A stretch of DNA of 64,000 bases from an uncultured Amylibacter sp. (GTDB lineage: Bacteria; Pseudomonadota; Alphaproteobacteria; Rhodobacterales; Rhodobacteraceae): positions 2,070,501 to 2,134,500 of the forward strand of contig OY365738.1 in the NCBI GenBank assembly GCA_959347345.1, written 5' to 3'. This document shows positions 35,951-44,639 of this stretch, in pieces. The position numbers and the translations under genes are program-made. The notes beneath the pieces are model-generated. The model was not told the origin of the DNA and did not search any database. It was given only the letters and a program-made list of their open reading frames with translations. Position 1 is the stretch's first letter, and each line of letters opens with the position of its first letter.

Positions 35951-36714
35951 AGCTTTTCTCGCTCGCCCAGATTGACCAGATGAGCTGGGCTACCATTGTG
36001 TTAATCTGTTTTATCGCCCTAACAACCGCGGCAATCCACGGCGCAACAGGCGTGGCTGGCGGGTTTTTATTAACCTCAGCCTTGGCGCTGGTGATTGGCG
36101 TAAAACCGATAGTCCCCGTGGTCAGCGTGGCGTTGTTAATCAGCCATTCCACACGGGCTCTGTTAAATAGTGGGGCGTTCGATCGCAAAGTTTTCCTCAG
36201 CGTTACCCTGCCCGCTTTGCCCTGTATATTGGTGTTTGCCTTGTTATACGGCAGAATGTCCGCCCCCGTTATCGCGGTGTTTTTGGGCGTGGTGATTTTG
36301 GCGTCCATCCCCCTGCGCTATTGGGCGGCATCACGGCAAATCAAAGTCAGTAAAACACAACTGGGCGCGGCGGGCGCGGTTTATGGCACATTATCGGGCG
36401 CGAGTATTGGCGGCGGAATGCTGTTGGTGCCGTTTTTATTGGGCTATGGCTTGCGTAAGGAGGCTTTTGTGGCAACCCTAGCCGTGATTGCATTGACCAC
36501 GAATATCGTCCGAGTCGGGGTTTATGGCACGACCGATTTGCTCAGCGGTGGGTGGTTTTTATTGGGGATTTTGGTGGGATTAATGACGATACCAGGCAAC
36601 TGGTTTGGGCGGTCTGTGTTGCGACGGATAAGCAATAAACGCCACGGAGTCTTTGTGGATATTTTATCCCTGCTGGGTGGATTGAATTTTTTCTGGCTGG
36701 CGTGGCAGGGGTAG
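35944..36714 (+). CDS. TauE/SafE-family membrane permease
   Basis: The 256-residue membrane protein has about seven to eight segments and the family's duplicated pattern: an early GATGVAGGFLLTSALALVIG near residue 37 and a later SGASIGGGMLLVPFL. TauE/SafE proteins are thought to export or import sulfonates, sulfoacetate or other small anions. The ATG at 35944 overlaps the PrpF stop by seven bases, so it is the last gene of the tctC operon. Its cargo here is unknown and could be an anionic product of the pathway. Confidence 0.82.
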   Translation: MLELFSLAQIDQMSWATIVLICFIALTTAAIHGATGVAGGFLLTSALALVIGVKPIVPVVSVALLISHSTRALLNSGAFDRKVFLSVTLPALPCILVFALLYGRMSAPVIAVFLGVVILASIPLRYWAASRQIKVSKTQLGAAGAVYGTLSGASIGGGMLLVPFLLGYGLRKEAFVATLAVIALTTNIVRVGVYGTTDLLSGGWFLLGILVGLMTIPGNWFGRSVLRRISNKRHGVFVDILSLLGGLNFFWLAWQG

Positions 36715-36765
36715 TTTTGGTTATCATCGCCTCATCAAAAGGGAATTCACTTGTCGCTCTGTCCC

Positions 36766-38124
36766 CTAACCCGCATTAAGATTGCGTTTCCACAAACCCT
36801 TATAAAGCCGCAAATGAAACGGCGCGAATTTCACAAATTCATCAAACAAAAACAATGAAAAAACCCATAAGGCAGGCAGTTCCAAAACCAAAATAAACAA
36901 CGCGGTCAATGGAACTTTCACCAGCCATTGCGAGCCGATAAAAATATTCATGACATAAACGGTATCGCCACCCGCCCGCAATGTATTTCCGCAAATCGCA
37001 TTAGAACCCTTGGGAAAAGGCAAAAGCACAAGAATGAAAATAAAACTGAAAACCACCATTTGGGTTTCGGGCTGTAATTCGCTGTAAATCCAACCTGACG
37101 ACAGGCAAACACCAGCATAAACCGCCGATACTAACCCCGCCGCTATAAAGGCGCGTCGCCAAGCAAGGCTTAGAAAACTATCCAAATCATCGCTGGTATG
37201 GTCTTTACCCAGTAATTGCGCGACAAAAATCCCAGTTGCTTGCGACCACGATATGCCAATCGTGCCGACAATATGAATCCAAGGGAAAATCAAGGTCATC
37301 GCCGCGAATTGATATATGCTCATATTCGCATAGAGAAGCACGCAAACATGATTCGCCGATGTCGCGCTGATAAATGTCGTGGCAATCGGTAATGAGAATA
37401 TAAAATGCTTTTTCAATGATGCGGTAAAATTGCCCGCCTGCCAGCCAACCACGCCGATAAAGGCGCGATCCAACTGATAAAACCGCAGGGCAAGATAAAT
37501 CAGCTGTATCACGGCGGCGATAGCACTGCCGATTGCCGCACCCGTAAGCCCCAACGCTGGAAATCCAAACAGCCCGTGAATCAAAACGATGCTAATAGCG
37601 ATATTGATTGGCAAGGACAGAAGATGGCTATAAAACGGCATTTTTGTATGCCCGCACCCGTTAAAATGGCTGGTCAGGCATAGCGCCACCGCTTGACAGG
37701 CGATGACAATCGTAAAAACGTTTAGATAGCTTTTGGCTTGCTGTGCCATCGATTCCGAATGGGCAAACCTATCAATAATGGGCGCACTGATTATCCAAAG
37801 AATCAACAGCCCCAATAGTGTTACCGCCAGATTTATTGCCAAACCGCAATAAAAATTAGTCTTTAGGGATTTGGGCGAGGCAGAGCCAAAGGCTTGGGCG
37901 ATGCGAATCTGCGTCGCGTTTGAAAATGAAAAAATGATACCAGCCAGCAGCCCCACCAAAGCACCAGCAAGCCCCATTGCCGCAAGAGCTTCTTCGCCAA
38001 GGGACGACACAAGATAGGCATCAATGACGACAATACCTTGTATCATAACGGTATTCATTGCCAAAGGCCAAGCCAGCATGAAAATATCGCGTGTATTGGG
38101 GATGGGGGCTGATTCGGTTTGCAT
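36766..38124 (-). CDS. MATE-family multidrug/cation antiporter
   Basis: The 452-residue protein has twelve predicted membrane segments in two pseudo-symmetric halves, with the family start IFMLAWPLAMNTVMIQ and LGEEALAAMGLAGALVG near residue 47. The ATG at 38124 lies one base after the mannonate dehydratase stop and behind AGGTG; a GTG four codons upstream overlaps that gene. It is probably co-transcribed with it, although a drug exporter has no obvious link to uronate breakdown; relatives may export metabolites. Confidence 0.85.
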   Translation of the reverse strand: MQTESAPIPNTRDIFMLAWPLAMNTVMIQGIVVIDAYLVSSLGEEALAAMGLAGALVGLLAGIIFSFSNATQIRIAQAFGSASPKSLKTNFYCGLAINLAVTLLGLLILWIISAPIIDRFAHSESMAQQAKSYLNVFTIVIACQAVALCLTSHFNGCGHTKMPFYSHLLSLPINIAISIVLIHGLFGFPALGLTGAAIGSAIAAVIQLIYLALRFYQLDRAFIGVVGWQAGNFTASLKKHFIFSLPIATTFISATSANHVCVLLYANMSIYQFAAMTLIFPWIHIVGTIGISWSQATGIFVAQLLGKDHTSDDLDSFLSLAWRRAFIAAGLVSAVYAGVCLSSGWIYSELQPETQMVVFSFIFILVLLPFPKGSNAICGNTLRAGGDTVYVMNIFIGSQWLVKVPLTALFILVLELPALWVFSLFLFDEFVKFAPFHLRLYKGLWKRNLNAG

Positions 38125-38125
38125 A

Positions 38126-39319
38126 TTATTCAACACCTGTGTGGGTAAGCGCCGTTATGATACCGCGCAATTCACCAAGCCCTTTTAAACGTCCAATCGC
38201 TGGATATCCGGGCTGTGTTTTGGCACAAATATCCGTTAAAATTGCTTGCCCATGGTCGGGGCGATAGGGGATGGTGTGGTTGCCTCGCCGCGTCTCCTCG
38301 TTCAGCAGGATTTTAATGATAGCAACCATATCAATCGCGCCGTCAATATGTCCGCTTTCATGGAATGTCGGCGGGGTTGTATTTGAATCACGCGTGATAT
38401 TGCGCAAATGGACGAATCCCACGCGTCGCACAAAGGTTTCCAGCAAATGTGACAAATCGGTTTTCGCATTAACCCCAAGCGAACCCGTGCAAAAGGTCAT
38501 GCCGTTGGCGGGGCTATCAACGGCTGAAAACAAGTTTTTATAATCATCATGTGTTGACATAATACGCGGCAGACCCAGCAGTGAAAACGGCGGGTCATCG
38601 GGATGAACGCACATTTTTATACCGTGTTTTTCTGCCACGGGGATGATTTCGCTTAGAAAATCAATCTGGTGCTGGCGTAATTTATCCGCCGAAATCCCAT
38701 CATACCGCGCCAAGCTCTCTGCCAGTCCAGCAAGATCATAGCCTTGCTCTGCCCCGGGCAGACCCAGCAATATGGTATCGCTGAGTTGCTTTTTGCCCGA
38801 AGTGGTCAATCGCGTGTAACGCGCAGTTGCCGTTTCAACAATCGCGGGTTCATAGTCATTTTCGGCGTTTGCCCGCCCCAAAATAAACAAATCAAAAGCC
38901 GCAAAATCAATCGCGTCAAAGCGCAAGCAAGTGCCACCATTGGGCAAAACATAGGCGATATCGGTACGTGTCCAATCCAAGACTGGCATGAAATTATAGC
39001 AAACGATGCGAATATCGGCATTCGCTAAATTGCGCAGGCTTGCTTTGTAATTTTCTATATGGTCGCGCCATTCGCCACATTGCAATTTTATATCTTCGGA
39101 GACTGGCAGGCTCTCAACCACATCCCAACGCAACCCACTGGGTGTTCCATCGTTAAACTTGCTGATGGTATTTTTGCGCTTTTCAATCAAAGCACTTGAC
39201 CAAACCGTGCCATTTGGCACGCCGTGCAAGGCGGTAACAATACCAGCCGCGCCCGCTTGGGCAATATCATTCAGGGTTACGGGATCGTCTGGCCCGAACC
39301 AGCGCCATGCGGGTTTCAT
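38126..39319 (-). CDS. uxuA: mannonate dehydratase
   Basis: The 397-residue TIM-barrel enzyme removes water from D-mannonate to give 2-keto-3-deoxygluconate. The start KPAWRWFGPDDPVTLNDIAQAG and the metal-binding segments MCVHPDDPPFSLLGLPR near residue 235 and TFCTGSLGV near 276 are typical. HLRN and FHESGHIDG lie near 318-336, and YRPDHGQ near 362. It shares the 2-keto-3-deoxygluconate end point with the alginate operon nearby but is not itself needed for alginate; it points to glucuronate use too. It is read divergently from the KdgF-like gene. Confidence 0.93.
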   Translation of the reverse strand: MKPAWRWFGPDDPVTLNDIAQAGAAGIVTALHGVPNGTVWSSALIEKRKNTISKFNDGTPSGLRWDVVESLPVSEDIKLQCGEWRDHIENYKASLRNLANADIRIVCYNFMPVLDWTRTDIAYVLPNGGTCLRFDAIDFAAFDLFILGRANAENDYEPAIVETATARYTRLTTSGKKQLSDTILLGLPGAEQGYDLAGLAESLARYDGISADKLRQHQIDFLSEIIPVAEKHGIKMCVHPDDPPFSLLGLPRIMSTHDDYKNLFSAVDSPANGMTFCTGSLGVNAKTDLSHLLETFVRRVGFVHLRNITRDSNTTPPTFHESGHIDGAIDMVAIIKILLNEETRRGNHTIPYRPDHGQAILTDICAKTQPGYPAIGRLKGLGELRGIITALTHTGVE

Positions 39320-39331
39320 AGGATAGCCTTA

Positions 39332-39365
39332 TTGACAAGGTGTGTGTGATTTGATAGTTTTATCA
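39332..39365 (+). promoter_or_regulatory. promoter and inverted repeat upstream of the kdgF-like gene
   Basis: TTGACA at 39332-39337 is followed after 17 bases by TAGTTT, a weak -10. The inverted repeat TGATA-GTTT-TATCA at 39352-39365 overlaps that -10, as an operator for a uronate-responsive repressor might. The region is the 85-base gap between uxuA and the kdgF-like gene; no regulator gene is adjacent. Confidence 0.4.
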
Positions 39366-39404
39366 TATTAAGCACAATACAAACAGTAAAGAAAGGTGTC
39401 TTTC

Positions 39405-39713
39405 ATGTCTTCATTCAAAAGAGTCCAAACAGGCAGCGGGGTCAGTCGGCAGGTGCTTGCTGATAGCCCAGAATTGATGCTCGTCTCGTTCCAATTCGAA
39501 AAAGGCGGGGTTGGCGCACAGCATAATCATCCCCATGTCCAGTCAACATTCGTTAATGAAGGGCGTTTCGTTTTTTCCATAGACGGCAAGGAAATGGAGG
39601 TATCCAAAGGCGATAGCTTTGTCATACCATCCAATGCCATGCACGGTTGCACCTGTCTTGAAGCGGGCGAGCTGATTGATTGCTTCACACCGCGACGGGA
39701 CGATTTTCTTTGA
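39405..39713 (+). CDS. kdgF: KdgF-like cupin, unsaturated uronate ring-opening protein
   Basis: The 102-residue single cupin has the metal-binding HNHPHVQ near residue 40 and a second motif GDSFVIPSNAMHGC near 70. KdgF turns 4,5-unsaturated galacturonate or mannuronate from pectin or alginate lyases into the open-chain 5-keto form. It stands alone on the plus strand between uxuA and the alginate operon. ATG 39405 lies eight bases after AAAGG; a GTG three codons upstream overlaps that site. Confidence 0.85.
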   Translation: MSSFKRVQTGSGVSRQVLADSPELMLVSFQFEKGGVGAQHNHPHVQSTFVNEGRFVFSIDGKEMEVSKGDSFVIPSNAMHGCTCLEAGELIDCFTPRRDDFL

Positions 39714-39717
39714 TTGA

Positions 39718-40461
39718 TTAAGAAAACAGCGTGCCACCATTGATGTCTATATTTGCCCCTGTGATAAATGACGATTTCTCGCCCGCCAAATAACAAACCA
39801 AATCGGCGATTTCCTCGGGGCGACCTTCACGTTTCAGCGGAGTGATATTGGCAACATGTTTGCGCACTTCGTCTTTGGTATGAACATTGTGAAAATCGGT
39901 ATCAATCATACCTGGGCAGAGTCCATTTACGCGAATATCAGGGCCCAGTTCCTTGGCCAAACCGCGTGTCATATTCATCACCGCAGCTTTGGCGGCGGCA
40001 TAAGCCACCGCGCCCGGACCACCGCCATCACGGCTGGCTTGGCTGGCAATGTTAATAATCGCGCCTTTGTTTAAGTGCGCAAGCGAGGCTTGGATAGTCA
40101 TAAAAACCGAAGTCAAATTAAGGTCTATCACTGTTTGCCAATGGTCAAAAGACATATCGGCGATTTTATGGCGACCGACCAGCCCGCCAGTATTATTCAC
40201 CAGAATATCCAGCCCGCCAAAGTCTTTTACGGTTTTGGCAACCAGTGCGTCAACATCGCCCCGCTTAGTTAAATCGCCTTGCAGGGCAAAGGCCTTACCA
40301 CCCGCCTGTGTAATTTCGCGCACCGCGCTGTCTGCGCCCGCATTTGAGGAATGGTAATTGATGGCGATGTTCGCACCCTCTGCCGCCAGACGCATAACGC
40401 AAGCGCGACCAATATCACGACCGCCCCCTGTTACAATGGCTGTTTTTCCTGTTAGTTTCAT
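39718..40461 (-). CDS. SDR reductase, probable DEH reductase of alginate catabolism
   Basis: The 247-residue short-chain dehydrogenase has cofactor motif TGGGRDIG at about residues 11-18, NNTGG near 90 and the catalytic tyrosine/lysine in YAAAK near 154. It is last in the alginate operon, 39 bases after the PL15 lyase. In the equivalent Agrobacterium locus an SDR enzyme reduces 4-deoxy-5-hexoseulose uronate (DEH) to 2-keto-3-deoxygluconate. The assignment rests on that neighbourhood. A KduD- or FabG-like role is the alternative. A GGAAAGGAGA ribosome binding site is clear. Confidence 0.8.
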   Translation of the reverse strand: MKLTGKTAIVTGGGRDIGRACVMRLAAEGANIAINYHSSNAGADSAVREITQAGGKAFALQGDLTKRGDVDALVAKTVKDFGGLDILVNNTGGLVGRHKIADMSFDHWQTVIDLNLTSVFMTIQASLAHLNKGAIINIASQASRDGGGPGAVAYAAAKAAVMNMTRGLAKELGPDIRVNGLCPGMIDTDFHNVHTKDEVRKHVANITPLKREGRPEEIADLVCYLAGEKSSFITGANIDINGGTLFS

Positions 40462-40500
40462 ATTGTTCTCCTTTCCAAGAGGTTTATTGATTATGGGCGT

Positions 40501-42828
40501 TTATCGCCCGACATCGAATGATTTAGGCACAACGACCTTAAAACTGCGTTCCTCGGCATCGGTAAAATACAAATCACAATCATAGCCCTGATCATCAAGA
40601 AAGCTGAAAATCCGCGTTGGATTGTCCAGCGAATAGGGTACTAAAAGCGTGGCGATTCGTTGCCGCGTTGCCGATGGGAATTTCGCGTTAAGGCAGGTGC
40701 TGACGGGCAGACCTTTATAGTCTTCTGGATTGATATTTTCAAACCCAGTTTTTTGGGTGATGGTCGCGCCCCCTGCCTCTGACCACAGGAATTGCCCGTA
40801 AAATCCCGCTTGTTTGCCACGATAGCGAAAGCTGGATGCGCCCAATTCCATCGGTGCGTTGGCATGAAGCAACCAGTCAATTTCCACTGGCGCAGTCGCG
40901 TCAATTTGATCAACAAAGACAAAATAACTGTTATTAACAAAATACACATCACGCAAAACTTGTGTGATTTCAGGGCAGAGCGATTGATAGGCAGCCGTCG
41001 CATCGCCCCTGATAAAAATATGGTCATCGCGCGTCTCTGCCGTGATAATTTCGCCACAAGAGCGAATTGCCTTTGCCTTATCTTTGCCAGCATACTGCCC
41101 CTGCCCATTGATGAGAATCGCGTTTTTTGAACGGGTTTGCCGTCGCCAATTTTGGTGCATGTCGGAATTAAAGGCAACATAATACCCCGATTGAATTGCC
41201 AAATCCTCGCCAAAGCCCGCCAGACAAAATGCGTTTTGGTCGCCGTGGCTATGGCTGATAGAGCCAAAGGACGATGATTTCATAACAAACTGAATATGCT
41301 GATTTGGTACATCCATGCGGTGCTGAATTGCAACCCAGCCCACGCCTTTGAACCAGCGCAATTTATCAATATCGCTGGGCGATTCTGCCGTGATAATATC
41401 AAAATCGTGCTGATAGACCAATTCATCAAAATTAAAATCCCACCAGCCCCAATTGTAAAACGCCTTTTCTGTGCCTGTATCATTGCGTTTGATTTCATCA
41501 TAATACCACTGGTAGGCGGTATTGCCCGTAACCCCTGCGAATTGCCGCAGATTATAGCCGATTTTTAAACTGGGCAAATCGCCCATTGTGCTGTCATCGC
41601 CAAAGGTCGCACGGCGGGTATCGGGCGATTTTGTATAAAGCGCGAAATCGCCGGTTTTTTGGAAAAACGGACGTTGGTATAAATCAATACCAGAAAAAGA
41701 TTTCAGTAAATTCGCGGCATCAATCAGATAGGCCATGCCCGTCATCCAGTAATGCGGCCCCTCAGCCCAACCACCATCCGCGTCACCCCAAGGCGAATAA
41801 ACAATGGCAAGGAAATCAATGGAATAATCCAGCCAGTCCTGTGCTTCTGGTATATCATCCAGCAAGGCTATGGATGCGGGAATTAAGACTGCCGATACTG
41901 CCCGCACGGCGTGGCTGTCGTAAGGGAAAAGCTGGATATTGGCATTGCGGATAATATGGTCGGCGGTTTCCTTTGTGCGGGTGTAAAGTGCATCGCGCAC
42001 GGTTGTGCGTTCCTTGGCGGATAATTCGTCATACAGCCAATCATACCCCCAAGCCAGCGCAAGATTAACGCGAAACGCCCACTCATCAGTATAACTACGC
42101 GAGGTCGTACCTGCTGGATTCCAACTGGCGGCGGCCAGCAGCCATTTTTTGGCACGGGCAATCATGGCTTTGTCTTCGCTGATTTTTCCACCGACCGCCA
42201 GATGGCGAATTGCGTATAAAAGCTCCTGCAAGTCAATATACGTTTGTCGCCATATCGGGGCAACACGCTGATGATTGGGATAGCCTGCTGGCTCTGCCAT
42301 AACATCCACATCCATCCAAGGGCGCACTGATTTTTCAAAAAAGACATCCCAAGTGCAGTGGTTTGGATTGTCCGCAAGATCCTTGCGGAATTGTTTTATC
42401 TTATCATTGGATAGCCAAAGGCGCGGGCGGGATTTATCGATGGATTTATATCGGTTTGTGCGGGAGGGTAGGGGAGTTTGGGGCAGGTTTTTATCAACGG
42501 TAAAGCCGCGTGTTTTGCTCCACTGCGTGATTGGCTTTTGCGTTTTGCCATCACAAACAGCATAGCTCCAATGGTAATCGCCAGCATCCAGCGGGGTATC
42601 AAGGGTAAAGAAATTCAGCGCAATATCGGTGTAAATTTGTGTGTCCTTGGCGGGGAATTTCGCACTTTGCGATATACGCAAGCAATACCGCGCTTCGGAT
42701 TCTATCACAGGCAACCATGTAAATCGTGGTGGATTTTCGCTGACCTGCGTATCATCGGGCGCGTAGGGGATATTCAACCGCCCCGCCCGTGGTTCATCCA
42801 AATGCTGTAAATCTTTGCCACTTGGCAT
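40501..42828 (-). CDS. PL15-type exolytic alginate lyase, Atu3025-like
   Basis: The 775-residue protein is almost exactly the length of Atu3025. It has an N-terminal beta-rich domain (about 1-125, DUF4962-like), an alpha/alpha toroid (about 130-440) and a C-terminal heparinase II/III-like beta region with SHSHGDQNAF. R194, H306 and Y360 (EGPHYWM) have the same mutual spacing as the catalytic R199, H311 and Y365 I recall for Atu3025. It releases unsaturated monomer from the end of alginate oligomers. No signal peptide is seen, so it works in the cytoplasm on imported oligomers. Confidence 0.88.
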   Translation of the reverse strand: MPSGKDLQHLDEPRAGRLNIPYAPDDTQVSENPPRFTWLPVIESEARYCLRISQSAKFPAKDTQIYTDIALNFFTLDTPLDAGDYHWSYAVCDGKTQKPITQWSKTRGFTVDKNLPQTPLPSRTNRYKSIDKSRPRLWLSNDKIKQFRKDLADNPNHCTWDVFFEKSVRPWMDVDVMAEPAGYPNHQRVAPIWRQTYIDLQELLYAIRHLAVGGKISEDKAMIARAKKWLLAAASWNPAGTTSRSYTDEWAFRVNLALAWGYDWLYDELSAKERTTVRDALYTRTKETADHIIRNANIQLFPYDSHAVRAVSAVLIPASIALLDDIPEAQDWLDYSIDFLAIVYSPWGDADGGWAEGPHYWMTGMAYLIDAANLLKSFSGIDLYQRPFFQKTGDFALYTKSPDTRRATFGDDSTMGDLPSLKIGYNLRQFAGVTGNTAYQWYYDEIKRNDTGTEKAFYNWGWWDFNFDELVYQHDFDIITAESPSDIDKLRWFKGVGWVAIQHRMDVPNQHIQFVMKSSSFGSISHSHGDQNAFCLAGFGEDLAIQSGYYVAFNSDMHQNWRRQTRSKNAILINGQGQYAGKDKAKAIRSCGEIITAETRDDHIFIRGDATAAYQSLCPEITQVLRDVYFVNNSYFVFVDQIDATAPVEIDWLLHANAPMELGASSFRYRGKQAGFYGQFLWSEAGGATITQKTGFENINPEDYKGLPVSTCLNAKFPSATRQRIATLLVPYSLDNPTRIFSFLDDQGYDCDLYFTDAEERSFKVVVPKSFDVGR

Positions 42829-42852
42829 TATGCGTCTCCGATTTTCAAATAC

Positions 42853-42882
42853 GAAAGGCGCGGTAAAAAAACCGCGCCCTTC
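42853..42882 (-). terminator. hairpin after the alginate binding-protein gene
   Basis: GGCGCGGT at 42857-42864 pairs with ACCGCGCC at 42871-42878 around an A6 loop, with three more pairs outside one mismatch. It lies between the binding-protein stop and the PL15 start. On the minus strand the tail is only moderately U-rich, so it may stabilise the upstream message more than terminate. Confidence 0.7.
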
Positions 42883-42901
42883 AAAGTTTTAACTTGGCGT
42901 T

Positions 42902-44449
42902 TTAGCTGCCATATTGACGGTTATAGGCCGCCTGCATTGCGGTTAGAACATCCTGCAAGCCCATTTTATTAAGCGTTGCAATATAGTCATCCCAATCTGC
43001 CTCTACATCGCCCGTGCCAAGAATCCAAGCCTGTTGGCGTTCTAACATATAGGTAAGAAGAGAGCTCCAGTATTTGTCATAGACAGCCTGTTCGTCCGAA
43101 TTCATAGAAACGCCCAAAAACTGGTCTATCAGGTAATCGCCTTCATCATAAAGGGCAATCCCCTCAAGCGCAACCTTGTTTGACCATTGGCGTTCGTATT
43201 CATAATCTTGGAAATAGCCACGTTGGATTTGCGCACCAACGGCATAAAGCTGTGAATTCACGGGGCGCGTGATATCAATGCCAGATGCCAAGAATGTTGG
43301 CTGACCATTGACCATTTCCCAATGGATACCCTCTACACCGAAGTTGTGCAAATTGCGCCCTTCGGGGGAAAACCAGAAATCAAAGTATTTGATAGTCTCA
43401 ACGGGGTGCTCATTGGTATGTCCCATTGCCCAGCCATCGGGTTTGATTGGAATGCGGCGATGCTCTTCCATGCGAACACCCGAAATGGATGCAGGTGGTG
43501 CGATGGCTTTGAAAGCAAATCCGGGCACGAGTTCCTTTAGCGAATCGTTATACCCTGATGTTGAAGCAAACCAGTCATGCGTCATGCCACCCAGATTTTC
43601 GGATAGCAAAAACTCGCGTGAGGATGACCCACGGGTAAAAACCTCTGCGTCAATCAGACCTTCTTCATACCATTTTGCGATATTTTTGATGCCTTCGCGA
43701 TATCCTGTTTCAGAATACCCATGCGTGATTTTGCTGTCTTTGACATAGAAATCATGATAGGTGTCAGACCCAGAAGACCGTCCATCCCAAAGCGTCACAA
43801 GGCGCAAGACTTCCTGCCATTGGCGGGCGAAAAACGGTACTTCGTCTTTTTTACCATTGCCATTGGGGTCGCCATCGCGGAACGCGGTTAAAACAGTGTG
43901 TAGCTCGTCCACGGTTGTCGGTGATTCAAGACCAAGCGTATCAAGCCAATCTGTCCGCATAAAATACGCCCGTCCATATTTACCATCGGGGAAATAGGGG
44001 ATGTAGTAAAGATGACCATCGGCGCTGGTTGCCGCTGATTTCAGCTGCGGGCGTTCATCAAAGAACGCTTTCAGGTGCGGTGCGTGTTCGTCAATCAAAT
44101 CTTCCAGTGGCAGAAACGCCCCTTCAGGTCCGTATTGAAAAACAAAATCCTTGACATTGCTACCCGCAACGATATTGGGAATCTCGCCCGTGGCCAGCAT
44201 TAAGTTCAATGCCTTTTTGCTGGATTCATCATTTTTACCGGTTGTTTGGTCAATCATGTGAATGCCTGTAAGCTCGCGGGCTTTGATTTCCACAGGCCAA
44301 TCTTCTTGATAGCCCGGGTATTGTTTGGCGTGCATGTGAATTGTCAGCTCAAGTGGCTCTTTCACAATGCGACTGTCTTGCGCGAATAGCGGGGCGGCAG
44401 CTACGCCTACACCGACCACAAGCGCGGTTAAAGTTGGTAATTTACGCAT
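42902..44449 (-). CDS. alginate-oligosaccharide ABC binding protein, AlgQ-like
   Basis: The 515-residue periplasmic protein has a signal peptide ending LFA before QDSR. It is about 100 residues longer than common sugar-binding proteins, as is AlgQ of Sphingomonas. A segment DPNGNGKKDEVPF near residue 185 looks like the calcium-binding loop of AlgQ proteins. I take ATG 44449 behind AGGAGA rather than an upstream frame start at 44476. It feeds the permeases at 44640-46479. Confidence 0.87.
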   Translation of the reverse strand: MRKLPTLTALVVGVGVAAAPLFAQDSRIVKEPLELTIHMHAKQYPGYQEDWPVEIKARELTGIHMIDQTTGKNDESSKKALNLMLATGEIPNIVAGSNVKDFVFQYGPEGAFLPLEDLIDEHAPHLKAFFDERPQLKSAATSADGHLYYIPYFPDGKYGRAYFMRTDWLDTLGLESPTTVDELHTVLTAFRDGDPNGNGKKDEVPFFARQWQEVLRLVTLWDGRSSGSDTYHDFYVKDSKITHGYSETGYREGIKNIAKWYEEGLIDAEVFTRGSSSREFLLSENLGGMTHDWFASTSGYNDSLKELVPGFAFKAIAPPASISGVRMEEHRRIPIKPDGWAMGHTNEHPVETIKYFDFWFSPEGRNLHNFGVEGIHWEMVNGQPTFLASGIDITRPVNSQLYAVGAQIQRGYFQDYEYERQWSNKVALEGIALYDEGDYLIDQFLGVSMNSDEQAVYDKYWSSLLTYMLERQQAWILGTGDVEADWDDYIATLNKMGLQDVLTAMQAAYNRQYGS

Positions 44450-44558
44450 AGGTTTCTCCTTATTATGCAGTGTCATTCCCCCCGCGACATTTATCTAGTG
44501 AAAACGATGCGGTGAAAATTTATAGAAGACCCATTATGCAAAGTTTGGGGTGAAAAAC

Positions 44559-44589
44559 AAGCCCGTTAGCTATAACAATGGGCTTTTTT
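44559..44589. terminator. terminator-like hairpin between permease and binding-protein genes
   Basis: AAGCCC at 44559-44564 pairs with GGGCTT at 44580-44585, with weaker inner pairing GTT/AAC. T6 follows on the plus strand, and GTTTTT follows on the minus strand. It lies in the 190-base gap behind the AlgM2-like gene, so the binding-protein gene probably also has its own promoter in 44450-44558. Confidence 0.6.
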
Positions 44590-44639
44590 GGAAAAAAAAC
44601 GCATTTTTAGTCGTTATTGGCACTATTAGATAGGTAGCC

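Noticed and set aside
38126..39319. Mannonate dehydratase as a step of alginate breakdown
   Set aside because: Alginate monomers reach 2-keto-3-deoxygluconate through DEH reduction and do not need mannonate; UxuA belongs to hexuronate use.
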